The position numbers and the translations under genes are program-made. A stretch of 32,880 nt of DNA, taken from Betaproteobacteria bacterium (GTDB taxonomy: Bacteria > Pseudomonadota > Gammaproteobacteria > Burkholderiales > Burkholderiaceae_C). The stretch is taken from contig RFQA01000011.1 of NCBI GenBank assembly GCA_009925925.1, forward strand, positions 1 through 32,880, given 5' to 3'. Under the pieces are notes generated by a model. It was given only the letters and a program-made list of their open reading frames with translations. It was not told where the DNA came from and searched no databases. This document shows, one piece after another, positions 22,746 through 31,126 of the stretch. Position 1 is the first letter of the stretch; each line of letters opens with the position of its first letter.

Positions 22746-23699
22746 ATGTTGAAAAAAATCTGGGCGACCTCGGTCGCCGCTATCAGCCTCGGCCTGCTGG
22801 CACCCGCAGCCGGTGCACAGGAATTGAACTTCGGCATCATCTCGACCGAATCGTCCCAACAGCTCAAGCAGCAATGGCAACCAGTGCTGGACGCACTGAC
22901 CCAGCAAACCGGCCTTAAGGTCAATGCATTTTTTGCCCCGGACTATGCAGGCGTGATTGAAGGCATGCGCTTTAACAAAGTGCAGTTCGCCTGGTTCGGC
23001 AACAAGTCCGCCATGGAAGCTGTGGACCGTGCCAACGGTGAAGTGTTTGCCAAGGTCGTCAACATCGACGGCACCGAAGGCTACTACTCCCACCTGATTG
23101 TGCACCGCGACAGCGCCCTCAAGTCGGTGGACGACGTGCTCAAGAATGCCAAGAACCTGAACTTCGGCAACGGTGACCCGAACTCCACCTCCGGCTTCCT
23201 GGTGCCCGGTTACTACGTGTTCGCCAAGAACAATGTGGACACCAAGAGCGCCTTCAAGGTCGCCCGCTCTGCCAACCACGAAACCAACGCCATGGCCGTG
23301 GCCAACAAGCAAGTGGACGTGGCCACCAATAACAGCGAAACCCTGGCCAAGCTCGAAAACACCATGCCCGAAAAAGTCAAGGAATTGCGCGTGATCTGGA
23401 CTTCTCCCCTGATTGCCTCCGACCCCTTGGTGTGGCGCAAGGACCTGCCGGACGCGACCAAGGCTAAGCTCAAGGCCTTCTTCACCGGCTATGGCAAGAC
23501 CAACCCTGCTGAGCGCGAGATCATGGCCAAGTTGAATTGGTCCACCTTCAAGGAATCCAACAACAGCCAGTTGCTGCCGATCCGCCAGCTCGACATGTTC
23601 AGCAAGCGCACCAAGCTGGAAGCCGACACCACCCTGGCTGAAGACGACAAGAAGCGCCAGCTGGCTGAGCTGGACAAGAAACTCGCTGAGCTGAAGTGA
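22746..23699 (+). CDS. phnD: Phosphonate-binding periplasmic protein PhnD
   Basis: A 317-residue solute-binding protein for phosphonates. Seen: signal peptide [25 protein letters not shown] with cleavage near AGA-QE, then [48 protein letters not shown] and [21 protein letters not shown], the family ligand-binding segments, and a Lys/Glu-rich C-terminal helix ([19 protein letters not shown]). ATG at 22746 follows CAGGAGC, 31 bp after phnC; the track's upstream start lies inside phnC in another frame. Confidence 0.95.
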   Translation: MLKKIWATSVAAISLGLLAPAAGAQELNFGIISTESSQQLKQQWQPVLDALTQQTGLKVNAFFAPDYAGVIEGMRFNKVQFAWFGNKSAMEAVDRANGEVFAKVVNIDGTEGYYSHLIVHRDSALKSVDDVLKNAKNLNFGNGDPNSTSGFLVPGYYVFAKNNVDTKSAFKVARSANHETNAMAVANKQVDVATNNSETLAKLENTMPEKVKELRVIWTSPLIASDPLVWRKDLPDATKAKLKAFFTGYGKTNPAEREIMAKLNWSTFKESNNSQLLPIRQLDMFSKRTKLEADTTLAEDDKKRQLAELDKKLAELK

Positions 23700-24517
23700 T
23701 GTCCACCACCCCGGCCCCCACTGTGACGCCCCGCCTGCCCGCTACGGTTGGCGCCGCTACCTCGAAGCAAGGTCTGGGGTGGCACCTCTCTTGGGCCTTG
23801 TTGCTGGCCCTGCTCGCCATCTCGTGGAAAGGCGCAGACATGCGCCCTGCCGACCTGGTCCGCGACTCCGGCAACATGGCCACTTACCTGGCAGACTTTT
23901 TCCCCCCAAAGTTCGGTGACTGGCGCAACTACGTGCAGGAAATGCTGGTCACCCTGCAGATCGCCCTCTGGGGCACTGCCCTTGCAGTGGTTACAGCCAT
24001 TCCCATGGCGCTGTTGGCCTCGGCCAACCTGGTGCCCTGGTGGGTCTACCAGCCCATGCGCCGCCTCATGGACGCCACCCGTGCCATCAATGAGATGGTG
24101 TTTGCGATGCTGTTTGTCGTGGCAGTGGGCCTGGGCCCGTTTGCCGGTGTGCTGGCATTGTGGATTCACACCAGCGGCGTGCTGGCCAAGCTGTTCTCGG
24201 AGGCGGTTGAAGCCATAGACCCCCAACCGGTGGAAGGCATTCGTTCCACAGGGGCTAGCGCGCTGCACGAAATCATCTACGGCGTCATTCCGCAAGTCAT
24301 GCCCTTGTGGATTTCCTTCACGCTGTACCGCTTTGAGAGCAATGTGCGCTCCGCGTCTGTGGTGGGCATGGTCGGGGCCGGGGGCATCGGCGTGGTGCTG
24401 TGGGAAATCATCCGTGGCTTCCAGTACGCAGAAACCTGCGCCGTCATGATCATCATCGTGGCCACGGTCAGCATCATCGATCTGGTGTCCGCCCGCATCC
24501 GCAAAGCCCTGGTCTGA
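23699..24517 (+). CDS. phnE: Phosphonate ABC transporter permease PhnE
   Basis: A 272-residue inner-membrane permease of the PhnE type. Seen: an N-terminal cytosolic stretch, first helix [14 protein letters not shown], then [29 protein letters not shown] and the cytosolic [32 protein letters not shown] (EAA-like loop contacting PhnC). ATG at 23699 overlaps the phnD TGA as TGATG; the track starts one codon earlier at GTG. A single phnE serves the system, whereas some genomes carry two copies. Confidence 0.93.
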   Translation: MSTTPAPTVTPRLPATVGAATSKQGLGWHLSWALLLALLAISWKGADMRPADLVRDSGNMATYLADFFPPKFGDWRNYVQEMLVTLQIALWGTALAVVTAIPMALLASANLVPWWVYQPMRRLMDATRAINEMVFAMLFVVAVGLGPFAGVLALWIHTSGVLAKLFSEAVEAIDPQPVEGIRSTGASALHEIIYGVIPQVMPLWISFTLYRFESNVRSASVVGMVGAGGIGVVLWEIIRGFQYAETCAVMIIIVATVSIIDLVSARIRKALV

Positions 24518-24527
24518 GGAGACTGAT

Positions 24528-25079
24528 ATGGCATTGGACATGGAAGACATCGCCGCCTTGTTTGACAAACGTGCAGGCAGCCAATACGGCCGCGAGCCGG
24601 TGAACCAGATGGAGCACGCTCTGCAATGCGCCCTGCTGGCGGAACAGGCCGGCGAGAACGATGAAACCGTAGTGGCCGCGCTACTGCACGACATCGGCCA
24701 CCTGATTGCAGCCGAGCGTGATGGCGTCATGGACGACACCCAGGAGAAGGACGACCTGCACCAGTACGTGGCGCTGCCGTTTTTGCGTGCCCTGCTGCCA
24801 GATGCCGTGCTGGAGCCCATACGCCTGCATGTGGATGCCAAACGCTACCTGTGCGCCACCGAACCCAGCTACTGGGCTGCACTCTCCGAAGGTTCCCAAC
24901 GCAGCCTGGAACTCCAAGGTGGCCCGTTCAGCGAAGCGGAGTTGCAAAGCTTTATAGCCCAACCCTTTGCCGAAGAGGCGGTGCGTCTGCGCCGCTACGA
25001 CGACCTGGCCAAGGTGCCCGGCAAAGCGACCCCGGACTTCAAGTACTTCGCAGAGAAGCTCAGCGCCGTGAGCGCGTAA
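24528..25079 (+). CDS. Phosphonate-operon HD-domain protein, PhnZ-like diiron oxygenase
   Basis: A 183-residue HD-domain protein of the group seen in phosphonate operons. Seen: Y20, E23 and H30 in YGREPVNQMEH, then LLHDIGH with H54-D55 and H58, H78 and H101 with K105. Known, from memory: PhnZ uses Tyr24, Glu27 and ligands H34, H58, D59, H80 and H104 for oxidative C-P cleavage of 2-amino-1-hydroxyethylphosphonate; the first five residues match with a constant offset of four. It starts 10 bp after phnE and ends convergent with waaA, overlapping it by 20 bp. No PhnY-type hydroxylase is in the window, so the substrate is open. An ordinary HD phosphohydrolase would not need the Tyr/Glu pair. Confidence 0.85.
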   Translation: MALDMEDIAALFDKRAGSQYGREPVNQMEHALQCALLAEQAGENDETVVAALLHDIGHLIAAERDGVMDDTQEKDDLHQYVALPFLRALLPDAVLEPIRLHVDAKRYLCATEPSYWAALSEGSQRSLELQGGPFSEAELQSFIAQPFAEEAVRLRRYDDLAKVPGKATPDFKYFAEKLSAVSA

Positions 25080-26424
25080 GCACAGCGGCCACTTCGGTGG
25101 CCGTTTTCACTGCCGCGCCCCGGTGCGCAGCACCCAAGCCCAAGGCAGCCTCCTGCATGCCTTGCAAGCGGGCTGCATCACCCGCCGTTGCAGCCGCTTC
25201 AGCCACTGCGTGGGCGATGTCTTCACACTGCAGCGCGGCGCCGGCCTCTGCCGCCAAAGTGGAAGCTTCGGTGAAGTTAAAGAGATGCGGCCCCATGAAA
25301 ACCGGCACACCGCAAGCCGCTGCCTCGATCAGGTTCTGCCCGCCCAGTGGTGCAAAGCTGCCGCCCAGCAAAGCCACATGGGCCAAGCCGAAGTAGAGCG
25401 CCATTTCGCCCAGCGAGTCGCCCACCCACACGTCTGCTGTCTCTGGCGCTTCACCCCATTGGCTGCGGCGGGACACGCTGTATGCGGCATCGGCAAACAG
25501 CTGCGCGACTTCTGCGAAACGCTGCGGATGGCGTGGCACCACCAGCAGCTGAAACGGCAAGCCGGTTCTTTGGCCCGATGGGTATGCTATGATTTCAGGA
25601 GCTGCTCGCGCAAATTCCACGGGCGCTAGGGGCCATTTTTGCTTCAAAGCATCGAGCAACATCTGCTCTTCGCCTTCCCGTGAGCTGGCAAACATCAGCA
25701 CCGGGCGACCCGCGCCAGCGCGCCAGGCGCGGCCTCGGGCCAGCAGCGCGGCATCGGGCGTAGCGTCGAACTTGAAATTGCCCAGCACCCCCTGCACCGG
25801 CGCACCCAAAGCGCTAAGGCGCTGGGCATCCGCTTCGCTCTGGGCCCACACCGCATGCAGGCCACGATACGCGGGGCCTGCCAGCCAGCGCAAACGCAAA
25901 GACTCTTGGTAGGTTTTGTCGCTCATGCGGGCGTTGACCAAGCACAGGGGCACGCCGCGCTGTACGCAGCCGGCCACCAGATTGGGCCATACCTCGGTCT
26001 CCATCAGCAAGCCCACATCAGGCCGGAACCGCGCCAAAAAGCCGCCCACCGCCGCAGGCGTGTCCCAGGGCTGCCAGACCTGCATGTCACCCGGCTTCAG
26101 CAAGGCCTTGCCGGCCTCACGGCCCGTGGCGGTGCCGTGGGTCAGCACCAGGCGCATGCCGGGCAGAGCTTCGCGCAAACGGGCCAGCAACACCGCAGCT
26201 GCGCGGGTTTCGCCCAGCGACACAGCGTGCAACCAGACCACGGGTGCGCCACCCGCAGCGGATGCCGGCTGCGGGGCGAACTGAACCGCATCGCCGTAAT
26301 AGCCGAATCGCTCTTCTACCCATTGGCCATACAGCGGCTCTACCTTGGCACGGCGTGCCAATTTGCGCCGCAACCAGGGTTGGGCGGCATAGGTCAACAG
26401 GGAATAGAGGGCACGAGTGATCAT
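25060..26424 (-). CDS. waaA: Kdo transferase WaaA
   Basis: A 454-residue glycosyltransferase adding Kdo to lipid A at the cytoplasmic face of the inner membrane. Seen: N-terminal membrane-anchor region MITRALYSLLTYAAQPWL, WLHAVSLGETRAA, LMETEVWPNLVAGC, FASSREGEEQMLLDAL, VPRHPQRF, and the C-terminal LLGGSFAPLGGQNLIEAAACGVPVFMGPH. ATG at 26424 is chosen over 26487, which overlaps waaC. Oddity: between REGEEQMLLDAL and LLVVPRHPQRF lies an extra stretch (KQKWPLAPVEFARAAPEIIAYPSGQ...), of which residues 261-280 are encoded by a copy of the 58-bp dispersed repeat. The frame stays open, so the protein is probably functional, with a surface-loop insertion. Confidence 0.93.
   Translation of the reverse strand: MITRALYSLLTYAAQPWLRRKLARRAKVEPLYGQWVEERFGYYGDAVQFAPQPASAAGGAPVVWLHAVSLGETRAAAVLLARLREALPGMRLVLTHGTATGREAGKALLKPGDMQVWQPWDTPAAVGGFLARFRPDVGLLMETEVWPNLVAGCVQRGVPLCLVNARMSDKTYQESLRLRWLAGPAYRGLHAVWAQSEADAQRLSALGAPVQGVLGNFKFDATPDAALLARGRAWRAGAGRPVLMFASSREGEEQMLLDALKQKWPLAPVEFARAAPEIIAYPSGQRTGLPFQLLVVPRHPQRFAEVAQLFADAAYSVSRRSQWGEAPETADVWVGDSLGEMALYFGLAHVALLGGSFAPLGGQNLIEAAACGVPVFMGPHLFNFTEASTLAAEAGAALQCEDIAHAVAEAAATAGDAARLQGMQEAALGLGAAHRGAAVKTATEVAAVLTRSRR
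25086..25107 (+). terminator. Terminator after the phn HD gene
   Basis: CGGCCAC-TTCG-GTGGCCG with four T. A 7-bp GC stem (25086-25092 with 25097-25103) is capped by a TTCG tetraloop. It starts 6 bp after the HD gene's stop and lies within the 3' coding end of the opposing waaA gene. Confidence 0.8.
25586..25643 (+). repeat. 58-bp dispersed repeat, copy 4, inside waaA
   Basis: GCTAT-N9-AGCTGCTCGCGC, then GGGCGCTAGGGGCC and a T-rich end. It is wholly inside waaA (opposite orientation to the gene) and read in frame without a stop, encoding about 20 residues around WPLAPVEFARAAPEI that fall between conserved WaaA motifs. Confidence 0.8.
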
Positions 26425-26441
26425 GGTGGGGTCGCGCTGAT

Positions 26442-27497
26442 TTAGCGGCTGAGCACCGGTGTCGCCAGCGCCTCCCAGGCCGACCACACGGACTCCACCT
26501 CAGGGCAGGGCTGTGCGTACACGCTGCATTGGCGCGCGGGTTTGCCACGTGCATCCAGCGCCGGCGGGCCGGTACGCCAGGCGGTATCAAAGTTGTAGAT
26601 CTGAACATGGGGCAAGTCCAGCGCCACGGCGATATGGCTCACACCGCTGTCTACCCCCACCACACCCGCGCAGTGGGCCAAGGTGTCGGTCAGCACATCC
26701 AGCCCCACGGCGGGCAGCACCCATGCCTCTCCGAGCCCGGCTGCTATGGCTTGGCTGGTGGCCAGCTCGCGGGCGCCGGCGTGGGGCAAGGCCACGCCAA
26801 AGCCGGCATCGTTCAAGCGGCCGCCCAGCGCAATCCAGTGCTCCAGCGGCCACTCCTTGTCAACCCGCGAGGTGCCGTGCACCAGCGCCACCAGCGGCTT
26901 GCGGGGCACGAAGGGGTTGTCGGCATGGCCCAGGTGCTTGGGCAGCGGCGCGCTCAGGGCCTTGGACTGGCCTACGAGCCCGAAGCGCAGTGCATCTGCG
27001 GGTGTGTAGCCCAGCGCCTTGGCACACAGCAAGCGGCCGCGCTCCACTGCATGCACATGGGGTTCCAGCGCAATGGCCGTGTCTGCCACCCAGCGCGTAG
27101 GCGCCTCGTAGCCCGAGCCTTCGGTCTGGTTGGCCATGGCGTAGCGACGTCCATTCTGCGTAGTGCGGGCCAGCCAGGCCACCAGCGCGGACTTGCTCAG
27201 GCCCTGCAGGTCAATGACTGCGTCATAGGCGTCTTGCTGCAGGTCGGCCTTGAAGCTGCGCCAGGCGGCGCGGGTCGCAGCGGCAAATGGTTTTTTGCTC
27301 CAGGCGCGTATGTCACACGGAATCACACGCGCCACGCCTTCGCAGCGCGCCACCAGCGGCGCAAAGCCGCGCTCCACCACCCAGTCGATGCGGGCATGGG
27401 GAAAGGCCGCGCGCAAGTCCTGCACCGCGGGCATGGTGTGCACCACATCGCCCAAGGACGAGAGCTTGACGATCAGAATCTTGTGCGGCGCTTTCAA
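26442..27497 (-). CDS. waaC: LPS heptosyltransferase I WaaC
   Basis: A 351-residue GT9 glycosyltransferase adding the first heptose to Kdo2-lipid A. Seen: KILIVKLSSLGDVVHTMPAVQDL at the N-terminus, VIDLQGLSKSALVAWLA, LVALVHGTSRVDKEWPLEHW and GVVGVDSGVSHIAVALDLPHV (nucleotide-sugar site). The best start is TTG at 27497, overlapping the upstream gene's TGA as TTGA and placing KAPHK before the conserved KILIVKLSSLGD; the track's 27545 start adds out-of-family residues. It lies 17 bp before waaA. Confidence 0.93.
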   Translation of the reverse strand: MKAPHKILIVKLSSLGDVVHTMPAVQDLRAAFPHARIDWVVERGFAPLVARCEGVARVIPCDIRAWSKKPFAAATRAAWRSFKADLQQDAYDAVIDLQGLSKSALVAWLARTTQNGRRYAMANQTEGSGYEAPTRWVADTAIALEPHVHAVERGRLLCAKALGYTPADALRFGLVGQSKALSAPLPKHLGHADNPFVPRKPLVALVHGTSRVDKEWPLEHWIALGGRLNDAGFGVALPHAGARELATSQAIAAGLGEAWVLPAVGLDVLTDTLAHCAGVVGVDSGVSHIAVALDLPHVQIYNFDTAWRTGPPALDARGKPARQCSVYAQPCPEVESVWSAWEALATPVLSR

Positions 27498-28894
27498 TGC
27501 GAAGCCTCCACGAGCGCGGCATCGGGCTGGATGCGACGCACCCACTCCATCAGCAGTGCCTGAATGCGGGCCAGTGCCTCGGGCGTGCGGCCTTCGCAGC
27601 GCATCACCAGCACCGGAGTCGTATTAGAGGCGCGCAGCAAGCCGAAGCCATCGGGCCATTCCACACGCAGGCCATCCACGGTGTTGAGGCGGGCATCTGC
27701 ATCCAATGTGAGTGTGACCAGCAACTGCTCCACCAGCGCATGGGCTTCGCCCTCCTGGCAGGCGATGTGCAGCTCGGGGGTGATGTGGCTGTCCGGCAGC
27801 GCGTGCAGCACGGCGTTGGCGTCTGCACTGCGGCTCAAGATTTCCAGCAAGCGACAAGCAGCATAAGTACCGTCATCAAAGCCGAACCAACGGTCGCCAA
27901 AAAACAGGTGGCCGCTGATCTCGCCGCCCAGGGGCGAATTCAAGGTGCGCATTTTGGCTTTGATCAGCGAGTGGCCGGTGCGGTCCATCACCGGCACGCC
28001 GCCAGCGGCTTCAATCACAGGGGCCAGGCCTTGGCTGCATTTGGCATCGAACACGACTGCCGCACCGGGGTGGCGAGCCAGCACATCCGGGGCGAGCAAC
28101 ATCAGCTGCCGATCGGTATGGATGGTTGTTCCATCGCGGGTGACCACGGCCACGCGGTCGCCATCGCCATCGAATGCCAGGCCCAGCTCGGCATCGCCCT
28201 CGCGCAAAGCGCGCACCAGATCCGCCAGGTTTTCGGGGCGGCTGGGGTCAGGGTGGTGATTCGGAAAGTGGCCGTCCACCGCGCTGTGCAGTTCCTGCAC
28301 CTCGCAGCCGATAGCGCGCAGCACCGCTGGCGCGCTGGCGCCGGCCACGCCGTTGCCACTGTCCAGCACCACTTTCATGGGGCGGGCCAGTTGAATGTCT
28401 TGGACTATGCGCCCCAGGTAGGCAGGCAGCACATCAGTCGTCTGCAGCGGCTGTGCTGGCAGGGCTGTCTCGCTGTCCTGCGCGCTTGCCAGCAGCGCCT
28501 CCATGCGTTGACGCACGTCCTGCACGGCATCGCCATACAAGGCCTGGCGGTGCAGCACCATCTTGAAGCCGTTGTCGTCTTTGGGGTTGTGGCTGCCGGT
28601 CACCTGGATGCCGTGCGGGCACAGGGTGTGGGTCGCGAAGTACAGCTGGGGCGTGGTGCTCAGGCCGATGTCGATGACCTGCATGCCCGCACCTGACAGG
28701 CCAGAAATCAGCGCCTCTGCCAAAGCAGGGCTGCTCAAGCGCCCATCGCGGCCCACCGCCACCGCACCGCCACCCTGCTCGCGCACCAGCGCACCGAAGG
28801 CACGGCCCAGCACATGCGCCACCTCCGGCGACAGCGTGGTAGGCACGTTACCGCGGATGTCGTAGGCTTTGAAAATTCGGGGGGAGAGGTGCAT
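27494..28894 (-). CDS. Phosphomannomutase/phosphoglucomutase
   Basis: A 466-residue alpha-D-phosphohexomutase that interconverts the 1- and 6-phosphates of mannose or glucose, feeding sugar nucleotides to LPS or exopolysaccharide. Seen: N-terminal FKAYDIRGNVPTTLSPEVAHVLGRAF, catalytic phosphoserine loop GIQVTGSHNPKDDNGFK near residue 105, metal-binding AFDGDGDRVAVV, sugar-specificity loop GGEISGHLFFGDRWFGFDDG and C-terminal phosphate-binding RASNTTPVLVMRCEG. The GEISGH loop is typical of the dual PMM/PGM (AlgC-type) enzymes. ATG at 28894 follows GGGGAGAGGT, a strong Shine-Dalgarno. First gene of the minus-strand unit with waaC and waaA. Confidence 0.93.
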   Translation of the reverse strand: MHLSPRIFKAYDIRGNVPTTLSPEVAHVLGRAFGALVREQGGGAVAVGRDGRLSSPALAEALISGLSGAGMQVIDIGLSTTPQLYFATHTLCPHGIQVTGSHNPKDDNGFKMVLHRQALYGDAVQDVRQRMEALLASAQDSETALPAQPLQTTDVLPAYLGRIVQDIQLARPMKVVLDSGNGVAGASAPAVLRAIGCEVQELHSAVDGHFPNHHPDPSRPENLADLVRALREGDAELGLAFDGDGDRVAVVTRDGTTIHTDRQLMLLAPDVLARHPGAAVVFDAKCSQGLAPVIEAAGGVPVMDRTGHSLIKAKMRTLNSPLGGEISGHLFFGDRWFGFDDGTYAACRLLEILSRSADANAVLHALPDSHITPELHIACQEGEAHALVEQLLVTLTLDADARLNTVDGLRVEWPDGFGLLRASNTTPVLVMRCEGRTPEALARIQALLMEWVRRIQPDAALVEASH

Positions 28895-29014
28895 GCAGCG
28901 CGGGGTTAGGGAAGAAGTCAATGCCGCCTTCTGGCGGGTGGGCTGGATTGTAGGCGGCAGGCACATGTCCGGAAACGGCTACTTCGGCACACTTCGCTGC
29001 GTATCATCCCTCTC

Positions 29015-30592
29015 ATGCCCTCCGCCTTGCCCACCGCCAAACCCGTGCCAGTGACGACCACAGACGATGCCGGCCGCTATCTGGCGCTGCAGGCCAGAGA
29101 TGCGCGGTTTGACGGGCGCTTTTTCACCGGGGTGACCAGCACCGGCATTTACTGCCGCCCGGTGTGCAAAGTGCGCACTCCCAAAGCCGAGAACTGTCGG
29201 TTTTTTGAACGCGCCGCCCAGGCCGAGGCCGCAGGTTTTCGCCCTTGCCTGCGCTGCCGCCCCGAACTCGCACCTGCGCAGAGTGCTGCCCTGCACTGGA
29301 CCACTCAGGACGCCAGTGCCCTGCTCGCCCTGCAAGCGGCGGACCTGATGGAGCATGCCACGCAGGCTGATGACAGCCCCGGCATCGCTGCCATAGCGGC
29401 CAGACTGGGTATCAGCGACCGGCATTTGCGCCGCATTTTCGAGGCGCACTGGGGCCTCACACCGCTGAGCTATCTGCAAACCCGTCGCTTGCTGACGGCC
29501 AAGCAGCTGCTCACCGACACACGACTGCCGGTAGCTGACGTGGCAACCCTCAGCGGATTCGCCAGTGTGCGCCGCTTCAATGCGGCCTTTGTGCAGCATT
29601 ACCGCTTGCATCCCACAGCACTGCGCAAGGTGATGCGTTCCGACTCCCTCGCCGCCCAACTTGGAACCCGAAAAGGTTCCGATGCGCCGCGTGGTTTGGC
29701 GCCTGAGGCTGCGGCTTTCCGTTTCCAAGCGGCCTACCGCCCGCCCTTCAATTTCCAGCACATGCTGAATTTTTTCGCGCAACGTGCCATTGCAGGCATG
29801 GAGTGGGTGGACCCGGAACAGGGTTTGATCCGTCGCACCGTCAGCCTCCAGCACAAGAGCACCACGCTTCGCGGCTGGGTCGAGGCGCAGTGGATGCCTA
29901 ATCAGCATCGCGTGCAGCTACTCATCAGCGAGTCACTGGCCAGCGCCTTGCCGGTGGTGCTCCAGCGCATGCACGCGTGGCTGGATCTGGATGCCGACCC
30001 GGCTGCGGTGGACGCGCTGCTGTGCGCGGACTTCCCCGACACTGAAGGCATGCGGGTGCCCGGCACCATGGACGGTCTGGAGCTGGCGGTGCGCGCCATC
30101 CTGGGCCAACAGATCACCGTCAAAGCAGCCCGCACCTTGACCGACCGGCTGGTGTCGCATTGCGGCGCCACGTTAGCGAATGCGCCCCAAGGTTTGGCGC
30201 TCTTCTTCCCCGATGCCGCCACGCTCGCGGCCCTGTCGCCCGATGCCTTGGGCAGCTTAGGGATCGTTAAACAGCGGCAGCAAGCCATCCTCTCGCTGGC
30301 GCAGGCGGTGCAGTCGGGCGCCCTGAACTTGCAGCCAGGTAGTGATGTACCGGCCACCATGGCGAAGCTTCAGTCCCTGCCCGGTATTGGCGCTTGGACC
30401 GCGCACTACATCGCCTTGCGGGCGCTGCGCTGGCCGGATGCTTTTCCTTCAGGTGATGTGGCGCTGCAGTCCGCATTGGGCGTGCGAGAAGCCAGCGACC
30501 CGGCCGTTGCGGCAGATGCGCTCTCACAACGCTGGCGCCCCTGGCGGGGCTATGCCACCGTGCGGGCATGGCATTCACTATCAAAAACATAG
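29015..30592 (+). CDS. Ada-AlkA fusion: methyl-sensing regulator and 3-methyladenine DNA glycosylase
   Basis: A 525-residue fusion. Seen, in order: an Ada-type zinc/methyl-acceptor domain with Cys47, Cys51, Cys78 and Cys81 (GIYCRPVC and FRPCLRC); an AraC helix-turn-helix region (IAARLGISDRHLRRIFEAHWGLTPLSYLQTRRL) at about residues 125-205; and an AlkA-type glycosylase with RAILGQQITVKAARTLTDRL, helix-hairpin-helix LPGIGAWTAHYIALRAL and catalytic Asp in PSGDVALQ. Known: such fusions sense methylphosphotriesters and excise alkylated bases. Oddity: the last codons (SLSKT) and stop lie in a dispersed-repeat copy. It lacks the Ogt domain, which is supplied by the next gene. Divergent from the mutase gene; the 120-bp gap between them shows no clear site. 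Confidence 0.94.
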   Translation: MPSALPTAKPVPVTTTDDAGRYLALQARDARFDGRFFTGVTSTGIYCRPVCKVRTPKAENCRFFERAAQAEAAGFRPCLRCRPELAPAQSAALHWTTQDASALLALQAADLMEHATQADDSPGIAAIAARLGISDRHLRRIFEAHWGLTPLSYLQTRRLLTAKQLLTDTRLPVADVATLSGFASVRRFNAAFVQHYRLHPTALRKVMRSDSLAAQLGTRKGSDAPRGLAPEAAAFRFQAAYRPPFNFQHMLNFFAQRAIAGMEWVDPEQGLIRRTVSLQHKSTTLRGWVEAQWMPNQHRVQLLISESLASALPVVLQRMHAWLDLDADPAAVDALLCADFPDTEGMRVPGTMDGLELAVRAILGQQITVKAARTLTDRLVSHCGATLANAPQGLALFFPDAATLAALSPDALGSLGIVKQRQQAILSLAQAVQSGALNLQPGSDVPATMAKLQSLPGIGAWTAHYIALRALRWPDAFPSGDVALQSALGVREASDPAVAADALSQRWRPWRGYATVRAWHSLSKT

Positions 30593-30634
30593 CTATTCGC
30601 GCAGTTTCCACCAGCGCCAGAGGCCTATTTCATG
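30577..30634 (+). repeat. 58-bp dispersed repeat, copy 5
   Basis: ACTAT-N9-AGCTATTCGCGC, then CAGCGCCAGAGGCC, ending CTATTTCATG. It spans from the last codons of Ada-AlkA, through its TAG stop, to the ATG of ogt, so the whole 39-bp gap between these genes is repeat sequence. Confidence 0.75.
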
Positions 30635-31126
30635 AAAATTCCCACTACTGCACACCTGTCCGGCTGGATCAGCCCCTTGGGTCCCATGTTGTTCGCCGGC
30701 CATGATGCTGGACTGCTCGGAGTCTGGTTCGATTCGCAGAAGCACTACCCAGACATCACCGGACTGCCGTTCGCCCCTCACCCCAGCACCACCGAAGCGC
30801 AGGCCCAATTGGCCGCGTACTTTGCCGGCGAGCGAACCCACTTTTCGATGACGCTGGACTTCAGCAGCGGGACCGTGTTTCAGCAATCCGTCTGGCAGGC
30901 ACTGTTGGCGATTCCCTGCGGCGTTACCATCAGCTACTCCACCTTGAGCCAGCAGATCGGCAAGCCTGCCGCCGTACGTGCGGTGGCTGCTGCGGTGGGG
31001 CGCAACCCCTTGAGCATTGTGGTGCCCTGCCACCGCGTGCTGGGCAGCAACGGTAGCCTGACCGGGTATGCCGGTGGCCTGGACCGCAAGGCAGCATTAC
31101 TGAACCTCGAACAACGAAAGCCCTGA
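30632..31126 (+). CDS. ogt: Methylated-DNA-protein-cysteine methyltransferase Ogt
   Basis: A 164-residue suicide enzyme repairing O6-alkylguanine and O4-alkylthymine. Seen: active-site VVPCHRVLGSNGSLTGYAGGL (acceptor Cys in PCHR), ribonuclease-like N-terminal part, TVFQQSVWQALLAIPCGVTISYSTLSQQIG and AAAVGRNPLSIVVPC (Arg/Asn DNA-binding residues). ATG at 30632 falls at the end of repeat copy 5. It complements the preceding Ada-AlkA fusion; the transporter gene follows directly at its stop. Confidence 0.95.
   Translation: MKIPTTAHLSGWISPLGPMLFAGHDAGLLGVWFDSQKHYPDITGLPFAPHPSTTEAQAQLAAYFAGERTHFSMTLDFSSGTVFQQSVWQALLAIPCGVTISYSTLSQQIGKPAAVRAVAAAVGRNPLSIVVPCHRVLGSNGSLTGYAGGLDRKAALLNLEQRKP

Noticed and set aside
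27497-28696. 399-residue plus-strand ORF
   Set aside because: Antisense to the phosphohexomutase, which has all catalytic motifs.
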